64,000 bases of DNA from Fretibacter rubidus (GCF_041429785.1 NZ_CP163423.1:620001-684000); one strand, 5' to 3'. Numbered from the stretch's first letter, positions 52,422-61,948 are shown. Numbers and translations: made by a program. Notes: generated from the sequence alone by a model not told the origin.

Positions 52422-52503
52422 AATTGGTCAATAATTGGGTAAATCTCTGTTCGCAGGATTGCGATAAGCGGTAGATAGCATAATAAACCAATTGGTCAAT
52501 AAT
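52422..52503. repeat. 14-bp direct repeat in the grxC-SEL1 divergent gap
   Basis: AATTGGTCAATAAT occurs at 52422 to 52435 and again at 52490 to 52503, centres 68 bases apart; the second copy sits in a wider ACCAATTGGT palindrome. Exact repeats this long within a short gap suggest binding sites of one regulator for the two divergent genes. Confidence 0.5.
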
Positions 52504-52577
52504 AATCATATCACGCTTTCGTGAGCGTTGAATAAGATGCGTCGCGTCTGCTGGCACGTCTCCCCCGTAACAATGTC

Positions 52578-53264
52578 ATGACCAATAAGACCCTTGATTT
52601 TCACGACATAGACCGCCGCATAAAATCCGCTAATGGCGGAGAGGCGTTAGCGCGCGCCGTAGAGGATATGCGACAGCTTGCCAAGACAGGGCATTTGGGG
52701 GCGGCCAATAATTACGGGACTTGCGCGCAATTTGGGCGCGGAACAGAAGAAGATATGGCCTGCGCGCGGCATTATTACGCCTTGGCCGCGCGCGGGAATG
52801 CGGCGCAGTCAGGACTGGCTGTGGCGCAATTTAACCTAGGTTTTATGTGGCTGCATGGTCTAGGCGGGGATAAGCGCGAAGCGACGGCGCACCGCTGGTT
52901 TATCATTGCTGCGGACGGCGGTGATACAGACGCGCTGACCCATTTGGGGCGTATGTCCATGACGGGGCAGGGATGTGCGCGCGATACGGCGGCGGGCTTT
53001 GCTTATTGGCGGCGCGGCGCTGACCTTGGTGACGGACGATGCGCGTTTAATCTCGGCGTGGCAACTGCTGGCGGTCATGCGGGTGAGGCGGATTTAAATG
53101 AAGGCCTGATGTGGTTTTATATCGCCAAAGCCCTTGGCGCAGACGGGGCAACTGCCGCGATTGCCAAGATTGAAGCGGTGTTAACAGGGCCCGAGATAGA
53201 GATTGCGAAGACCCGCGCAAGTCAGCTAGACTTTGCCCATGACAGACACGCCCAAAACACCTAA
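52578..53264 (+). CDS. SEL1-like (tetratricopeptide-type) repeat protein
   Basis: 228 residues made of about five SEL1-type repeats of 36 residues, with the pattern A-x2-LG-x-M-x2-G-x-G (for example GHLGAANNYGTCAQFGRGTEEDMACARHYYALAA in part, and DALTHLGRMSMTGQGCARD). They form a solenoid for protein binding. No signal peptide, so it is probably cytosolic. The gene end overlaps the M23 peptidase start by 26 bases. Confidence 0.85.
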   Translation: MTNKTLDFHDIDRRIKSANGGEALARAVEDMRQLAKTGHLGAANNYGTCAQFGRGTEEDMACARHYYALAARGNAAQSGLAVAQFNLGFMWLHGLGGDKREATAHRWFIIAADGGDTDALTHLGRMSMTGQGCARDTAAGFAYWRRGADLGDGRCAFNLGVATAGGHAGEADLNEGLMWFYIAKALGADGATAAIAKIEAVLTGPEIEIAKTRASQLDFAHDRHAQNT

Positions 53265-54378
53265 GGCCAAAACACCTAAGCCGCCCCGCAAACCGTTGCC
53301 TCAATGGCTCTCAACGGGCCTGTTGGCTGCCCTTTGGACGGCAGTGGGGGCTGGGTTTTTGCTCGGCTTTGGTGCTTGGTCAATGGGCATGCTGCCCAAT
53401 ATGATGATGGTTGTTCTGATGGGCGCTGTGCTTGTGCTAGGGGCGAGCCGATTGATACGGGCCTTTACAGGCGGGCTTAAGTTATCCGATTGGCGACTGC
53501 CCAAAACGCGGGCTGATTTTGGGCCGTTTGTGCATGTGGTTGCGCGCGTTATTTTCTGGCTATTGGCCGCCTATATCACAAGCAAAGCCATTGTGCCGAT
53601 ACAGTTCACCGCATCTGAGGCGGCCGAGATTAACGTAATTATTTGGGTTTGCGGCGGTTTTGCAGCGCTGATGTCACAGCTACCCAAAGCGTCGCGGCGG
53701 CGTCCTATGACGGTCTTTGCGTTGATTAGCGTGATATTTTTCACGGTGGAATTATCGCGTATCCATAGGTTTGAAGCGCCCAAAAACGCCGTTGTTTTGG
53801 CCGCGCCTTTCGCGGGTGATAGCTATGTGTTTCAAGGCGGGCCAAGCGCATTGCTGAGCCATCATTATCCGCATAAAAACCAAACTCACGCGCTAGATTT
53901 GGTAATATTGGATGATGATGGCCGGGCCTTGGCCGAAGGCGCAAATTGGCAAACAGATCCGTGTCTGGGCGTGCCGCTACTGGCCCCTGTTGCGGGTGTG
54001 GTTGTCGACGTCCAAACAGGGGTGGAGGATGATCCCGCGCTTAAAACACGCAAAGATCCCATCACAGGTAATCGCGTAATCATTGATAACGGGGCAGGGG
54101 CCTTTGTCATGCTCGCCCATGTGCAAAAAGGCAGTATGGCTGTGGCCAAAGGCGACGTCGTCACGGAGGGCCAAGTTGTCGGGGCCTGCGGTAATAGCGG
54201 CAATAGCTCCGGCCCGCATTTACATATCCAAGTACAAACAACGCCCACATTCGATGACCCAGATATTCGCTCGCTGCCGATGGCGTTTAAAAACACAGCC
54301 CGCTTTCGCGGCAGTAAAACACAATTGGGCGGTGCGCTGACCTACCGCCGCAATGACATCATGCGCGCGGTGGAATAG
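53239..54378 (+). CDS. M23-family membrane peptidase
   Basis: 379 residues from the ATG at 53239; a TTG at 53233 is also open but the ATG is better. Pro/Lys-rich N-terminus, about five membrane helices (about 27 to 175), then a LytM/M23 domain with HALDLVI (His and Asp of the zinc site), GNRVIIDNGAGAFVMLAH and GNSGNSSGPHLHIQV (the closing HxH). Enzymes of this group cut or bind cell-wall peptides. It starts inside the SEL1 gene and is followed 3 bases later by the aminotransferase. Confidence 0.88.
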   Translation: MTDTPKTPKAKTPKPPRKPLPQWLSTGLLAALWTAVGAGFLLGFGAWSMGMLPNMMMVVLMGAVLVLGASRLIRAFTGGLKLSDWRLPKTRADFGPFVHVVARVIFWLLAAYITSKAIVPIQFTASEAAEINVIIWVCGGFAALMSQLPKASRRRPMTVFALISVIFFTVELSRIHRFEAPKNAVVLAAPFAGDSYVFQGGPSALLSHHYPHKNQTHALDLVILDDDGRALAEGANWQTDPCLGVPLLAPVAGVVVDVQTGVEDDPALKTRKDPITGNRVIIDNGAGAFVMLAHVQKGSMAVAKGDVVTEGQVVGACGNSGNSSGPHLHIQVQTTPTFDDPDIRSLPMAFKNTARFRGSKTQLGGALTYRRNDIMRAVE

Positions 54379-54381
54379 CCT

Positions 54382-55515
54382 GTGATAATCCCCAACCAAC
54401 GGCCTTTATTCTCTATCCCCGACAGCCATGCCTATCTCAACACCGCCTATATGGGGCCGTTAATGCATGATGTCGTCACTGCCATGCAAAGCGGTATCGC
54501 AGAAAAGGTCGCGCCGTGGGATTATAAAGCGTCGCAATTTTTTGATGATGTCGCGACGGCGCGCGGCCTAGCCGCTAGGATTTTTGAAGCGCCTGCAGAC
54601 TGTATCGCTATTGTCCCGTCCGCCAGCTACGGCATTCAAATCGCGGCTAATAACCTACCGCTGCGCGCGGATCAGCATGTCATCGTGCTAGAAGATCAAT
54701 TCCCAAGCCATGTTTATCCGTGGCAGGATAAAGCCGCCAAGACAGGCGCGCGTGTGAATATTCTGCCGACCCCTGATGACGATGATTGGACGCGGGTGGT
54801 GCTAGAGGCGATTAACGCCAAGACTGCGATTGTCGCTGTGCCGCAAACCCACTGGTCAACGGGGGTAACATTGGATTTAGCCGCAATACGCGATGCCCTT
54901 GATGATGTTGGCGGCGCATTGGTTTTGGATTTGACACAGTCGCTGGGCGCGCAGCCGTTACATCTTGCGGATTGTCGCCCTGATTTTGCTGTGGCTGCGA
55001 GTTATAAATGGCTGCTGGGGCCTTACACCATGGGATTTTTATATTGCGATACGAAATGGCATGACGGCGCGCCATTGGAACATAATTGGATTAACCGCCA
55101 AGGCAGCGAAGATTTCACGGGGCTGACCCGTTACCAAGACCGCTTCCACGACGGCGCGGTGCGCTATGATATGGGCGAGAAGTCCAACCCTGTCTTGCTC
55201 CGCGGGGCGTCGGCGGCGATGGGCCAAATCCTCGATTGGGGGATTAAGAATATCGCAGAGACTTTGGCCGAGAAAACGGCAGTTATAGAGCGCGCGCTCG
55301 CGCCGCTTGGCTTGCACGCACCAAAGGCGGCGCGCGCCCCGCATTATCTTGGCCTGCGCCGCGCCACCGGTATTCCTGCGGGATTGTCAGAGGCGCTGGC
55401 AACGGAGCACATTTATATTTCTGTGCGCGGCTCGGCCATGCGCGTCACGCCGCATCTTTATACAACCGATGCGGATATAGCGCGTTTCATTGCTGCGGTG
55501 ACGCGACGACTTTAG
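54382..55515 (+). CDS. Class V aminotransferase (PLP-dependent)
   Basis: 377 residues starting at GTG, 3 bases after the M23 gene, so co-translated. The class V fold is clear: ASYGIQIAANNL, EDQFPSHVYPW, VLDLTQSLGAQP (Asp183 pairs with the PLP ring) and SYKWLLGPYTMGFLYC with the Schiff-base Lys209. It resembles cysteine-desulfurase/kynureninase-like enzymes; the residue pattern does not tell which. Substrate unknown. The C-terminus with SVRGSAMRVTPHLY is normal. Confidence 0.87.
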   Translation: MIIPNQRPLFSIPDSHAYLNTAYMGPLMHDVVTAMQSGIAEKVAPWDYKASQFFDDVATARGLAARIFEAPADCIAIVPSASYGIQIAANNLPLRADQHVIVLEDQFPSHVYPWQDKAAKTGARVNILPTPDDDDWTRVVLEAINAKTAIVAVPQTHWSTGVTLDLAAIRDALDDVGGALVLDLTQSLGAQPLHLADCRPDFAVAASYKWLLGPYTMGFLYCDTKWHDGAPLEHNWINRQGSEDFTGLTRYQDRFHDGAVRYDMGEKSNPVLLRGASAAMGQILDWGIKNIAETLAEKTAVIERALAPLGLHAPKAARAPHYLGLRRATGIPAGLSEALATEHIYISVRGSAMRVTPHLYTTDADIARFIAAVTRRL

Positions 55516-55616
55516 AGCGCACTGTAATTTCCGCGTGAAATGGCGCTTTTCTTGCGTTAGAAACGCTGTGGGGCGTCATTTGTGCCGCATTGGCACGACA
55601 TCGTGTGGGAGGTCAT

Positions 55617-56066
55617 ATGACTTTATTCAAAGTAATTATTGCGGGCGCAATCGTTATGGGTACCGCAAGCGTGCCGTCAATCGCCAGCGCGCAAGACATG
55701 AGCCCTGTGCTACTTTTGGAAACAGGGCCGTCGGATAATCCGGATTACCGCCGCATGACCTTTACCAAATTTATCCAAGGTAATTACGTCACTGTCGCCT
55801 ATAAATCCTACAACCGGTCAGAGTTTAAACAAGTGCGTGATACCACCCCGCAAGAGATGATCGACGCCTGTGCGCGGGGACAGTCCATGAGCTTGCGTGA
55901 GCTTGAAGCTTATGAGCGCGAGGAGCGCCGCCGCGAACAACGCGGAGAAGCGCCTGAAGTGAAAAGCTTTTGCATCAAAAATGTCCCGAATTGGGAGGCC
56001 GGCAATCGTAAGCGTTATTTAGATCCGATTTTTAATGGTATGCCTCATGCCAAGGATGTTAATTAG
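55617..56066 (+). CDS. Exported hypothetical protein
   Basis: 149 residues from the ATG at 55617, which follows GGGAGG by 4 bases. A Sec signal (cleavage near ASA-QD, residue 26) makes it periplasmic or outer-membrane. The mature part is rich in Arg, Glu and Tyr (EAYEREERRREQRGE) with two Cys (DACARG, FCIKN) that could form a disulfide. No domain found. Its 3-prime end overlaps the convergent dacF-type gene by 4 bases. Confidence 0.7.
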   Translation: MTLFKVIIAGAIVMGTASVPSIASAQDMSPVLLLETGPSDNPDYRRMTFTKFIQGNYVTVAYKSYNRSEFKQVRDTTPQEMIDACARGQSMSLRELEAYEREERRREQRGEAPEVKSFCIKNVPNWEAGNRKRYLDPIFNGMPHAKDVN

Positions 56067-57286
56067 CCCGTCGGCGCGATTACGAGGCATCCCGATTTTA
56101 GGGACGCCAATGCACGGCACCCGCTATGCGCCCCTTCAAAATTAAAGCCTTTAATCCGTGCGCGGTATAATGTGCGCGGCCCCGCGCTTACGGGAATGAC
56201 TTGTGCGCTGCCCCCCTTAATCAGGGCGCTGACCGCATCGATCTGCGCGCGGGCATCCATTTCCGTGCCAAAGGCTCCGATCTGTATGGCCCAGTTATTA
56301 TCCATTTCTACACTTTGGATGGTGAGGTCTTGCCCTCCCGTGCTGATGACGACGGGCTTTGCATTACGGCCCCGCAACCGCACGGCGGTCGCGATTTTGG
56401 GCACGACTTTTTTGGGCACATCTTTGCGCACAACGATTTGACTTTGTTCTGGCGCGATAGAGACGATAGGCGCCACGCCTAGCACGTCAAAGCCGCGTTC
56501 AATCAAGTCTTGCATATGGCTGTCGCGTGATTTGCCTGTCGCCCCGCCCAGCACAATCGCGATGATACGCCGCCCGCCGCGCTCTGCTGAGATAATCAAG
56601 TTATAGCCAGAAGCACGGGTATAGCCTGTCTTAAACCCGTCTACACCTTGCAGCCACGGCAGCAGCGCATTGGTGTTTTTACGGGTCACGCCATTATAGG
56701 TGAAGGTCTCTAGCCCAAAATAAGGATAATATTGTGCGTGAGCTCGCAGGACATAATCAGCCAGCTTGGCCATGTCACGCGCGGTCGTAACCTGCGCAAT
56801 ATGCGGGAGGCCGTGGGGGTTTTTAAAGACTGTGCGGCTCATACCAAGTGACTGCGCTTTGGCCGTCATTTGAGCGGCAAAGCGCTCGACATCGCCGCCA
56901 ATATGTTCCGCCAAAACGACAGCGACGTCATTGGCCGAACGAACGGTTAAGGCTTTTATCGCGTCTTCTACGCTGATCGTTTGGCCTTTGCGAAGGCCCA
57001 GCTTTCCAGGCGGTGTGGCGGCGGCAAATCGCGACGTCGTCATGCGCGTGGATAGCGTTATGTCGCCGCGGTCTAGCGCGTCAAAGGTCAGCACCAGCGT
57101 CATAACTTTGGTCAGAGAGGCCGGATAACGTAGCGCGTCAATTTGGCGGGCATGAATAACATCAAGTGTCTGCGCGTCGACAACGATTGAGGCGTAACGC
57201 CCATCCACAGCTTGCTCAGCCGCTGTTGAGGTCGGCACGGCGAGCGTTAGAACGCAGAGCAGAAGGATGAAACGCATGAACCACAT
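56063..57286 (-). CDS. D-alanyl-D-alanine carboxypeptidase with SPOR domain (DacF type)
   Basis: 407 residues. The periplasmic S11 domain has SLTK (57 to 60), SAN (117 to 119) and KTG (219 to 221), the active-site set of low-molecular-weight penicillin-binding proteins. It trims peptidoglycan stem peptides. After a linker the last 75 or so residues form a SPOR domain (NWAIQIGAF, YRARIKGFNFEGAHSGCRAL), which directs proteins to division-site glycan. Alphaproteobacteria often have this fusion. Signal peptide from residue 4 to 23; the ATG at 57277 is a possible alternative start. Confidence 0.92.
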   Translation of the reverse strand: MWFMRFILLLCVLTLAVPTSTAAEQAVDGRYASIVVDAQTLDVIHARQIDALRYPASLTKVMTLVLTFDALDRGDITLSTRMTTSRFAAATPPGKLGLRKGQTISVEDAIKALTVRSANDVAVVLAEHIGGDVERFAAQMTAKAQSLGMSRTVFKNPHGLPHIAQVTTARDMAKLADYVLRAHAQYYPYFGLETFTYNGVTRKNTNALLPWLQGVDGFKTGYTRASGYNLIISAERGGRRIIAIVLGGATGKSRDSHMQDLIERGFDVLGVAPIVSIAPEQSQIVVRKDVPKKVVPKIATAVRLRGRNAKPVVISTGGQDLTIQSVEMDNNWAIQIGAFGTEMDARAQIDAVSALIKGGSAQVIPVSAGPRTLYRARIKGFNFEGAHSGCRALASLKSGCLVIAPTG

Positions 57287-57482
57287 AATGCGGGTCTATG
57301 CTGTGTCTCTTACGCAATGGTTAATATGGGTTAACCCTTCTGCCTATCCGCTGCATTTTGTCTGGTTTTTAGTGACCGCGCAAAGCTATGCACAGATAAG
57401 GCCTCCTTTTAGGCTGTCTTGCGTCACATTGCGCGGCGTGGCCCCCTTTTCATGGGGCGTATGACCCACTACCTTAAAGGCT

Positions 57483-57857
57483 ATGAAGGATTTAGATTCT
57501 ATATTATTTTCGCCATTGATGATGGCTGATCCGCCCGAGAAAGGCGGAGAAGGTGACAGCGATGAGGAACGCGGTGTCGCGACCAAAACGCGACCCAAGA
57601 CCAAGAAACCGTCCATGTACCGCGTTTTGTTGATGAATGACGATTACACGCCGATGGAATTTGTCATTGACGTGTTGATGAAGGTTTTCAACAAATCCGC
57701 CGAAGACGCGACCCGCATTATGCTCAATGTGCATAAAAACGGAATCGGAGTTTGCGGCGTATTTACCTTTGAGATTGCGGAAACAAAAGTGACCCAAGTC
57801 ATGAATGCCGCAAAACGCGCGCAGCATCCCCTGCAATGCACAATGGAGAAAGTATAA
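57483..57857 (+). CDS. clpS: ClpS adaptor protein
   Basis: 124 residues. The core from about residue 40 has the ClpS marks [24 protein letters not shown] (given in part), [21 protein letters not shown] and the end [28 protein letters not shown]; Asn-Asp and His in these bind N-degron residues. ClpS feeds ClpAP. An AAAGG lies 2 bases before this ATG; a later ATG (57522) would give 111 residues. The start is thus uncertain. clpA follows after 94 bases. Confidence 0.93.
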   Translation: MKDLDSILFSPLMMADPPEKGGEGDSDEERGVATKTRPKTKKPSMYRVLLMNDDYTPMEFVIDVLMKVFNKSAEDATRIMLNVHKNGIGVCGVFTFEIAETKVTQVMNAAKRAQHPLQCTMEKV

Positions 57858-57951
57858 TCGATTCCATTATGTTCATCCGCCAAAAACTACAGAGCGTGCG
57901 CTTGAATAGCGACTTAAGACCCCCACATATAGGTCTTGAAAGGATTTAATT

Positions 57952-60285
57952 ATGGCATCGTTTTCCCCCATTTTGGAAGAGACCATTCACCGCGCCCTAA
58001 CGGTCGCGAGTGACCGCAAACATGAATTGGCGACGTTAGAGCATCTGCTTTTTGCACTGCTGGATGACACAGACGCACAAGCCGTTATCAAGGCCTGTGA
58101 CGTCGACATTGACGCGCTGCGCAGCGACATCGCGCAATATTTAGATGAGGATTTACAGAGCCTTGTCGTTGAAGAATTTGAAGAAGCCCGCCCGACGGCT
58201 GGATTTCACCGCGTAATTCAACGCGCCGTTATCCATGTCCAAAGCTCTGGCCGTGAAGAAGTGACAGGCGCCAATGCGCTCGTCGCGCTTTTTGCTGAGC
58301 GCGAGTCCCACGCCGTTTATTTCCTGCAAGAACGCGATATGACGCGTTATGACGCTGTGAATTATATCAGCCACGGTATCGGCAAAAACGGCGAAGCCAG
58401 TGTCTCTAAACCCATCATGGGCACAGGCCCAGACGGTTCGGGGCCAGAGGGCGATAAGAAATCTGACCCGCTGGAGAGTTACTGTGTTGATCTTAACGCC
58501 AAAGCCAAAGAAGGCGATATTGACCCCCTAATTGGCCGCGACCAAGAGGTCGAACGCTGCATTATGGTTCTATCCCGCCGCCGTAAAAACAACCCGCTTC
58601 TTGTGGGCGACCCAGGCGTTGGTAAAACAGCCATTGCCGAAGGCATTGCGCGCAAAATTATCGAAGGTGACGTGCCAGATGTGCTGGCGGACGCGACCAT
58701 TTTCTCGCTTGATATGGGCGCGCTGTTGGCGGGTACGCGCTACCGTGGTGATTTCGAGGAACGGTTAAAAGCCGTGATGGAACGCCTGCAAGAGCTACCC
58801 CATGCTGTCTTGTTCATTGATGAAATCCACACCATTATCGGTGCGGGTGCGACATCGGGCGGCGCGATGGATGCGTCCAACCTGCTCAAGCCTGCTCTGC
58901 AATCGGGCAAGCTGCGGTGTATGGGATCCACGACCTATAAGGAATATCGTCAGCATTTTGAAAAAGACCGCGCCCTGTCGCGCCGCTTCCTCAAAGTGGA
59001 TGTATCAGAGCCGTCCCCGGATGACGCCGTGAAAATCCTGCAAGGCCTTAAGTCTTATTTCGAGGAGTTTCATAACGTCAAATATACAGACGAAGCCATT
59101 CAAGGGGCCGTTGATTTGGCCGTTCGCCACGTTACAGACCGTAAATTGCCCGATAAGGCGATTGACGTAATTGACGAGGCGGGGGCGCGTCAACGCCTGA
59201 TGCCAGAGAAAAAGCGCAAAAAAACGATTGGTATTGAAGACATCGAATTGGTAATTTCCAAGATCGCGCGCATTCCGCCGAAATCTATTTCGCGTGATGA
59301 TGAGAAAGCGCTGAAATCGCTGGATTTGGATCTGAAACGCATGGTGTTTGGCCAGGACAAAGCGATTGAACAAGTCGCGGCGGCCGTCAAACTCGCCCGT
59401 GCGGGGCTGCGTGAGCCAAATAAGCCAATTGGTAGCTACCTTTTTGCGGGCCCAACAGGTGTTGGTAAAACGGAAGTAGCCAAGCAACTTGCCATGACGC
59501 AAGGCTTGGAACTGCTGCGCTTTGATATGTCTGAATATATGGAACGCCACACGGTGTCGCGCCTTATCGGTGCGCCTCCCGGCTATGTCGGTTATGACCA
59601 AGGCGGTTTGTTGACCGATCAAGTCAATCAGAACCCGCATTGTGTTTTGCTTTTGGACGAAATCGAGAAAGCCCATCCTGATATCTATAATATCTTATTG
59701 CAGATGATGGATAACGGCACGCTGACCGATACCAATGGCCGGACCATAGATTTCCGCAATGTCATTATTATCATGACGACAAATGCGGGCGCATCCGATG
59801 CCGCGCGGGCCGAGATTGGTTTTGGTCGCGGTCTGAAATCGGATGAAGCGGATGCGGCCATCCAGCGTTTATTTACGCCAGAGTTTCGTAACCGCCTTGA
59901 CGCGATTGTGCATTTTGCGCCTCTGTCCGAAGATAATATCGCCCGCGTTGTCGATAAGTTCGTTATCCAATTGGAAGCGCAATTAACAGAGCGCAAGATT
60001 GAATTTGAATTGTCCAAGGGTGCAAATGCTTGGCTCGCAAAGAAAGGCTATGACAAACGTTACGGCGCACGTCCGCTCTCTCGCACAATCCAAGAATATA
60101 TTAAAAAGCCGCTCGCGGATGAGATATTATTTGGCAAGCTCAAACAGGGCGGCTTGGTTAAGGTCGGCGTGGATAGGAAGAAGGAGAATCTGACCTTCAA
60201 GATTGTCCCGCCCGCCAAGAAAAAACTCAGCGGCCCCAAAGGCGGCAAAGGCCTCCCCGCGCCAAAACCGACTGAGGATGCTTAG
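57952..60285 (+). CDS. clpA: ATP-dependent Clp protease ATP-binding subunit ClpA
   Basis: 777 residues. N-domain (1 to 145), then two AAA+ rings: GDPGVGKTA (Walker A, about 217 to 225), LFIDEIHTIIGAGA, then GPTGVGKTE (about 502 to 510) and LLLDEIEKAHPDIYNILLQMMDNG. The IGL/IGF loop for ClpP docking is present as AEIGFGRG. It unfolds substrates for ClpP, using ClpS for N-degrons. A Lys/Pro-rich tail (KKKLSGPKGGKGLPAPKP) ends it. Terminator 39 bases after the stop. Confidence 0.95.
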   Translation: MASFSPILEETIHRALTVASDRKHELATLEHLLFALLDDTDAQAVIKACDVDIDALRSDIAQYLDEDLQSLVVEEFEEARPTAGFHRVIQRAVIHVQSSGREEVTGANALVALFAERESHAVYFLQERDMTRYDAVNYISHGIGKNGEASVSKPIMGTGPDGSGPEGDKKSDPLESYCVDLNAKAKEGDIDPLIGRDQEVERCIMVLSRRRKNNPLLVGDPGVGKTAIAEGIARKIIEGDVPDVLADATIFSLDMGALLAGTRYRGDFEERLKAVMERLQELPHAVLFIDEIHTIIGAGATSGGAMDASNLLKPALQSGKLRCMGSTTYKEYRQHFEKDRALSRRFLKVDVSEPSPDDAVKILQGLKSYFEEFHNVKYTDEAIQGAVDLAVRHVTDRKLPDKAIDVIDEAGARQRLMPEKKRKKTIGIEDIELVISKIARIPPKSISRDDEKALKSLDLDLKRMVFGQDKAIEQVAAAVKLARAGLREPNKPIGSYLFAGPTGVGKTEVAKQLAMTQGLELLRFDMSEYMERHTVSRLIGAPPGYVGYDQGGLLTDQVNQNPHCVLLLDEIEKAHPDIYNILLQMMDNGTLTDTNGRTIDFRNVIIIMTTNAGASDAARAEIGFGRGLKSDEADAAIQRLFTPEFRNRLDAIVHFAPLSEDNIARVVDKFVIQLEAQLTERKIEFELSKGANAWLAKKGYDKRYGARPLSRTIQEYIKKPLADEILFGKLKQGGLVKVGVDRKKENLTFKIVPPAKKKLSGPKGGKGLPAPKPTEDA

Positions 60286-60323
60286 CGGTTAAAATAGTTC
60301 CGCCAATGAGTTTTAGTGTAATG

Positions 60324-60352
60324 CCGACAGCCTATGGCTGTCGGTTTTTTTT
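60324..60352 (+). terminator. Intrinsic terminator of clpA
   Basis: Nine-base perfect stem, CCGACAGCC (60324 to 60332) and GGCTGTCGG (60336 to 60344), 3-base loop TAT, eight T. Ends the clpS-clpA unit. Confidence 0.92.
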
Positions 60353-60405
60353 GGCCTAATTCGGACGACGCATTAAATAGTATCGTTGCTGATAATAATG
60401 CGTAT

Positions 60406-60581
60406 GGATCACCGCCACAAGGGCGGTGATGACGGCGCTCTCTCAACAAAATTCTACGTCATAGCCGAGCCTGTCTCGGCTATCCATGCGGTGCAATTAC
60501 TTCATAGGCCTTATATCTTGATACATCATCTGCAGAGGCAAAACCTTCAACTGGATTACCGCCACAAGAGCGGTAATGGCG
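60406..60581. repeat. Three REP-like palindromes with a shared frame
   Basis: Copy 1 (60406 to 60434): GG-ATCACCGCC-ACAAG-GGCGGTGAT-GACG. Copy 2 (60457 to 60485): reverse orientation, CGTC-ATAGCCGAG-5-CTCGGCTAT-CC. Copy 3 (60553 to 60581): GG-ATTACCGC-7-GCGGTAAT-GGCG. The outer frame GGAT...ATGACG is shared; the stems differ but stay paired, with compensatory changes between copies 1 and 3. Two copies face one way and one the other, as in BIME clusters. Confidence 0.65.
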
Positions 60582-60712
60582 AAAGAGCGTAAATTTGTTT
60601 AAAAACTTATCGTTTTTCAATAAAATTCTTGACTTTAAGTCCTATGCGTTTAGCGTAAGTGCATCAGAGCTGTGCCAAGCTCTTCATTCATATGCTGTAA
60701 AGGAGCGCGATT

Positions 60713-61402
60713 ATGTCAAACAATAAACCCCTCGATAGATTTAAATCGGCTGCGGCGACGGCCTTAACAGTGGGCGCGATTGCGGCCACTACGACAGCTT
60801 TCGCTCATGATGATAATCGCGATCGCAGCAACGACATTCAAGAAATTCACGACGTTACAGGCTTTGACAATATTGAAATTGTCGGTGTTTATGAGCTTGA
60901 CGTGAAAGTCGGACCCGAGTTTTACGTCCACACGAGCGGCGCGGCCAAAGAGGTCGAAAACCTAAAAGTTTTTGTGCGCGGCGACACGCTTGTTCTGGAT
61001 AATGAAAAACGCAAAAAGAAAATGAATAAACAACACGGCGTGCTTGTGACAATTACCATGCCGAGCTTGAACGGCCTTGATATTGTGGGGGTCGGAACGG
61101 GTGATATTTCAGGCGTGAAAGCCGATGATTTTACCCTGAACGTTAGCGGTGTTGGCGAGATGGATATTGCCGGTACTTGCGGATCGTTACGAGCAGAGGT
61201 TAGTGGCGTTGGTGATTTTTCGACGGCTGATCTGAAATGCAAAGATGTGAAAGCGGATTTGTCTGGCGTTGGACAGTTTACCGTCTATGCGTCCGAAAGC
61301 GCCGACGTCTCCGCCATGGGTATCGGAGAGATCGTTGTGCTGGGTAATCCAAAATCAATTGAAAAAAACAGTAATTTTATGTCCAAAATTCGGATTAAAT
61401 AA
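60713..61402 (+). CDS. GIN-domain (DUF2807) exported protein
   Basis: 229 residues. A signal (cleavage near AFA-HD, residue 31) and a His/Asp-rich start of the mature part, then a right-handed beta-helix of the GIN type made of short repeats with G-V-G (for example LDIVGVGTGDISGVKADDFTLNVSGVGEMDIAG in part). Function unknown; family members are cell-envelope or adhesin-like. AAAGGAG precedes the start. It ends in front of a bidirectional terminator. Confidence 0.85.
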   Translation: MSNNKPLDRFKSAAATALTVGAIAATTTAFAHDDNRDRSNDIQEIHDVTGFDNIEIVGVYELDVKVGPEFYVHTSGAAKEVENLKVFVRGDTLVLDNEKRKKKMNKQHGVLVTITMPSLNGLDIVGVGTGDISGVKADDFTLNVSGVGEMDIAGTCGSLRAEVSGVGDFSTADLKCKDVKADLSGVGQFTVYASESADVSAMGIGEIVVLGNPKSIEKNSNFMSKIRIK

Positions 61403-61426
61403 CGACATCAATTTTGACACAAAAAA

Positions 61427-61449
61427 GCCCGCATCTATGTGCGGGCTTT
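61427..61449. terminator. Bidirectional terminator between the GIN and hemerythrin genes
   Basis: Stem GCCCGCA (61427 to 61433) and TGCGGGC (61440 to 61446), 6-base loop; A6 on the left and T3 on the right. It would end the minus-strand hemerythrin gene well (T6) and the plus-strand gene less well. Confidence 0.8.
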
Positions 61450-61471
61450 ACATTATTCGCAAACTAACCGG

Positions 61472-61948
61472 TTAGTCGACCAGCGCGTTTTCAGCTTTTT
61501 CTGTGACGAGGTCACGTTCTTTTGCTTTACGCTTTTTGAATTTCTCTGCAATTGAGCCGTCAACTTTATCACCAATTGATTTCTTGGCTTGAGCGAAGAT
61601 TTCGTTTTCTTCTTCTTCCATGTGATGTTCATAATCATGGCGGAGTTTTTTGAACGTCGCGAGCCATGCGGGTGAACTCATATCTGTTTCATTGAGCTCT
61701 TGCATCAGGTCATCAAGCTCCTTGTGCTCGGCGACGGAATGGCGGGCTTCTGGTTGGCCGCTTTTTGTTTCCATCAATGGCGCGTAAAATGCCTCTTCCT
61801 CAGCTGCCGCATGGGCGCTGACATCTGTGAAAAATTCAGACCACGCGTCGCGGCGTGTTTGGCTATCACCTGATGTATCGCCGATCGTCTCTAAAAGCTC
61901 GCGATGTTTATCATGGTCGTTTTTGAGTGTTTTAAAAATATTTGTCAT
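61472..61948 (-). CDS. Hemerythrin-like HHE-domain protein
   Basis: 158 residues from the ATG at 61948, with AAGGAGA 6 bases upstream; the frame is open to 61990 but without a site. The HHE iron-binding pattern is present: NDHDKHRELLE (about 9 to 19), HAAAEEEAFYAPLME, HSVAEHKELDDLM and HDYEHHMEEEENEIF, giving the His/Glu set of a di-iron site. The protein may sense or store oxygen or NO. The C-terminus is Lys/Glu-rich. Confidence 0.88.
   Translation of the reverse strand: MTNIFKTLKNDHDKHRELLETIGDTSGDSQTRRDAWSEFFTDVSAHAAAEEEAFYAPLMETKSGQPEARHSVAEHKELDDLMQELNETDMSSPAWLATFKKLRHDYEHHMEEEENEIFAQAKKSIGDKVDGSIAEKFKKRKAKERDLVTEKAENALVD

Noticed and set aside
55535-55738. Alternative plus-strand frame before the exported protein at 55617
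   Set aside because: It overlaps in another frame, has no signal or domain, and the GGGAGG site favours 55617.
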